Positions 5,282 to 7,029 of a stretch of 7,029 nt of DNA are shown in pieces; position 1 is the first letter of the stretch; the number at the start of each line of letters is the position of its first letter. The stretch is from contig NHIC01000001.1 in assembly GCA_002169865.1 (NCBI GenBank), positions 54,173-61,201 of the forward strand, read 5' to 3'. Position numbers and translations under genes: made by a program. The notes beneath the pieces were generated by a model that ran no database searches, was not told the DNA's origin, and was given only the letters and a program-made list of their open reading frames with translations. The stretch comes from Flavobacteriaceae bacterium TMED179. GTDB taxonomy: Bacteria > Bacteroidota > Bacteroidia > Flavobacteriales > Flavobacteriaceae.

Positions 5282-7029
5282 ATGAAAACAAAAACACTAT
5301 TAAGAGTAATAACGTTCTTTATTGGGGTGTTATTAGTGAACTTTATTCATGCTCAGACAACAATAAACGGTTCTGTTATTGATAATGAAACTAGCGAACC
5401 TCTTCCAGGAGTTAACGTAATAATCAAGGGAACATTTTCAGGTGTTTCTACTGATTTTGATGGAAATTTTAGTTTGACGACAGAGCAGTCATTTCCAATA
5501 ACACTAGAGGTTAGTTACATTGGTTTTACTACTAAATCAATTGAGGTCGCCTCAGCTAATGATGCCGTGAATATTTCACTTGCCCCGGGGAGTGACGCTC
5601 TTGACGAAATTGTAATTGCTGCATCCAGAACTCCAGAGAGAATTTTTGAATCGCCAGTCACGGTTGAAAAATTTAGTGTTAAGCAAATTGAAAATACTCC
5701 ATCAGCAGATTTTTTCAATGGATTAGGAAATTTGAGATCTATAAATATGACTGAGTCAGGCTTGGTTTTTAATCAGGTAAGCCTTAGAGGTTTTGCAGAT
5801 GTATATAATGAGGGTCTAGTAACACTCGTTGATGGTATGAATAATCAAGCCCCAGTATTTGGTTTTGCATTTGGAAACTTAATTGGTTTGCACCAATTAG
5901 ATGTTCAAAGCGTAGAATTGTTACCCGGTGCTGCATCTGCACTTTATGGAGCTGACGCGTACAAAGGGATTATGTTTATCAATAGTAAAAATCCATTCGA
6001 TCACGAGGGTATTAGTGTGATGTACAGGACAGGTGTTACAGAACAAGATGTAGCAGGTTCCAATAGCTTTACTGATATTGGTGTAAGATTAGCTACAAAA
6101 CTCTCCGATAAATGGGCAATAAAGGCTACTATAGCACACAAAGAAGGAACAGACTGGGTTCCAGGTGATTATAGACATTACAACATTGATCGAAGTATTA
6201 ATACAAATGAAAATTATAAGACTCAGTTTTCTAATTACGACGGTGTTAATACGGAGGGTGAGCGGACTTTTACCACATCTACAATTTTTGATGCATTGGC
6301 TGATTTAGCAGGAAATCCAGCTTTGGCAGGTTTTAGTGATTTGTCACCAAATTATTTTGATCCAATCACCTCACCAGGATATAAAATTGCCGACCTTTAT
6401 GGAACAGATACATACAACACTAAAGGAAACTTTGCAATTCATTTTCGTCCTGACAGTCTGACTGAGATAAGCCTACAATCCCTCATTGGAACTGGTAAAG
6501 CAATGCTTCCAACTGGAGGAATGATGTATAATATTGACGAAGTTGTAGTTCAACAGCATAAGTTAGATTACAAAAGGGGAGGTTTAAAAGCGAGAGTTTA
6601 TTATACACATGAAGATGCAGGTGATACAGTTGCTGGTTTGTTGATGGGAACTGCTGTTGCTAACTCTATGCCAAACGGTCTTTTAGATGGATATGGAACT
6701 CCTTATTTACAAACTTATCTTGGAACTTTAGCGGCATCCAAAGGATACCCTGCAGGACTAGCAGGTGTTGGTGCATTGCTTGGTGATATCTCAACTCATA
6801 TAATGGGAACTGTCATGACGGGGGGAGATCCTACACCACTTGCTTTTAATGACCTTTTTGGAGGTTCAACTGCCTTTGCTCATAATAATGCAAGAGCCGT
6901 AGCTGATCCATTATTACTTCAGCCTGGAACTTCAGACTTCAATGACGCTGTAGCATCTGCTACACGTTTAACTGCAGACAATCTTGGAACTGGTGCCAGA
7001 ATACAGGATATTTCAAAGGTTTATAATTT
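5282..7029 (+). CDS. TonB-dependent outer-membrane receptor, N-terminal part (runs off the window)
   Basis: The frame is open from ATG 5282 to the window end (582 complete codons), so the beta-barrel is incomplete. Residues 1-24 form a signal peptide with likely cleavage at IHA|QTT. Residues 27-103 are a carboxypeptidase-regulatory-like (CarboxypepD_reg/DUF4480-type) domain with GSVIDNETSEPLPGVNV and DFDGNFSL. DEIVI (108-112) is the likely TonB box. The plug (about 119-245) shows LVDGMNN (182 on) and VELLPGAASALYGADAYKG (211-229), then INSKNPF (233-239). The barrel begins about 245. Residues 448-547 form a long Gly/Ala-rich, hydrophobic segment before PGTSDF, as I recall from a flavobacterial receptor family. 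It imports an unknown ligand using TonB-ExbBD energy. SusC-specific features are not evident and no SusD is visible. ATG 5282 follows an in-frame TAA at 5267 and an A-rich leader. It lies 87 bp after the acyl-CoA synthetase and may be co-transcribed with it. Confidence 0.9.
   Translation, partial: MKTKTLLRVITFFIGVLLVNFIHAQTTINGSVIDNETSEPLPGVNVIIKGTFSGVSTDFDGNFSLTTEQSFPITLEVSYIGFTTKSIEVASANDAVNISLAPGSDALDEIVIAASRTPERIFESPVTVEKFSVKQIENTPSADFFNGLGNLRSINMTESGLVFNQVSLRGFADVYNEGLVTLVDGMNNQAPVFGFAFGNLIGLHQLDVQSVELLPGAASALYGADAYKGIMFINSKNPFDHEGISVMYRTGVTEQDVAGSNSFTDIGVRLATKLSDKWAIKATIAHKEGTDWVPGDYRHYNIDRSINTNENYKTQFSNYDGVNTEGERTFTTSTIFDALADLAGNPALAGFSDLSPNYFDPITSPGYKIADLYGTDTYNTKGNFAIHFRPDSLTEISLQSLIGTGKAMLPTGGMMYNIDEVVVQQHKLDYKRGGLKARVYYTHEDAGDTVAGLLMGTAVANSMPNGLLDGYGTPYLQTYLGTLAASKGYPAGLAGVGALLGDISTHIMGTVMTGGDPTPLAFNDLFGGSTAFAHNNARAVADPLLLQPGTSDFNDAVASATRLTADNLGTGARIQDISKVYN

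Noticed and set aside
5515..5718. 67-codon - strand frame opposite the TonB-dependent receptor
   Set aside because: Antisense to the regulatory-domain and plug region of the receptor, which is the clear coding frame.
5282..7029. SusC-type glycan importer
   Set aside because: The sequence seen has no clear SusC signature in the plug and no SusD partner is visible; the generic TonB-dependent receptor call is safer.

Overview
The window looks like an ordinary chromosomal stretch from a member of the Bacteroidota, most likely a marine-type flavobacterium (Flavobacteriaceae). The evidence is the AT-rich base composition, start codons preceded by A-rich sequence instead of a clear Shine-Dalgarno, a DUF4270-type lipoprotein, a TonB-dependent receptor with an N-terminal carboxypeptidase-regulatory-like domain, and a TAnnTTTG promoter box. 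No RNA gene, insertion sequence, CRISPR array, phage gene or toxin/defence cassette was found.

Left part (1-2096, + strand): the last 84 codons of a short glycogen/starch-synthase-like protein are followed after 3 bases by a 611-residue DUF4270 surface lipoprotein. The lipoprotein carries an inserted block of Asp/Gly-rich calcium-binding repeats. The two genes are almost certainly co-transcribed. Flavobacterial genomes commonly have this pair followed by glmS, but here the operon ends in an AT-rich convergent intergenic region (2097-2259).

Middle (2260-3297, - strand): a membrane-associated phospholipid/glycerol acyltransferase of the PlsC superfamily, in a Bacteroidota variant related to fungal Gat1/Sct1 enzymes. 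A weak hairpin plus T-run overlaps its stop codon. A 220-bp divergent intergenic region (3298-3517) separates it from the next gene.

Right part (3518-7029, + strand): a 558-residue AMP-forming long-chain acyl-CoA synthetase, an 87-bp gap, then the first 582 codons of a TonB-dependent outer-membrane receptor that runs off the window. The receptor (import), synthetase (CoA activation) and acyltransferase (transfer to glycerol lipids) together suggest, by inference only, uptake and use of a hydrophobic carboxylic acid or lipid. I see no convincing sign of a wholly new system. The most unusual items are the calcium-repeat insertion in the lipoprotein, the possible lipid-uptake neighbourhood, and the lone synthase-like domain coupled to a surface lipoprotein.
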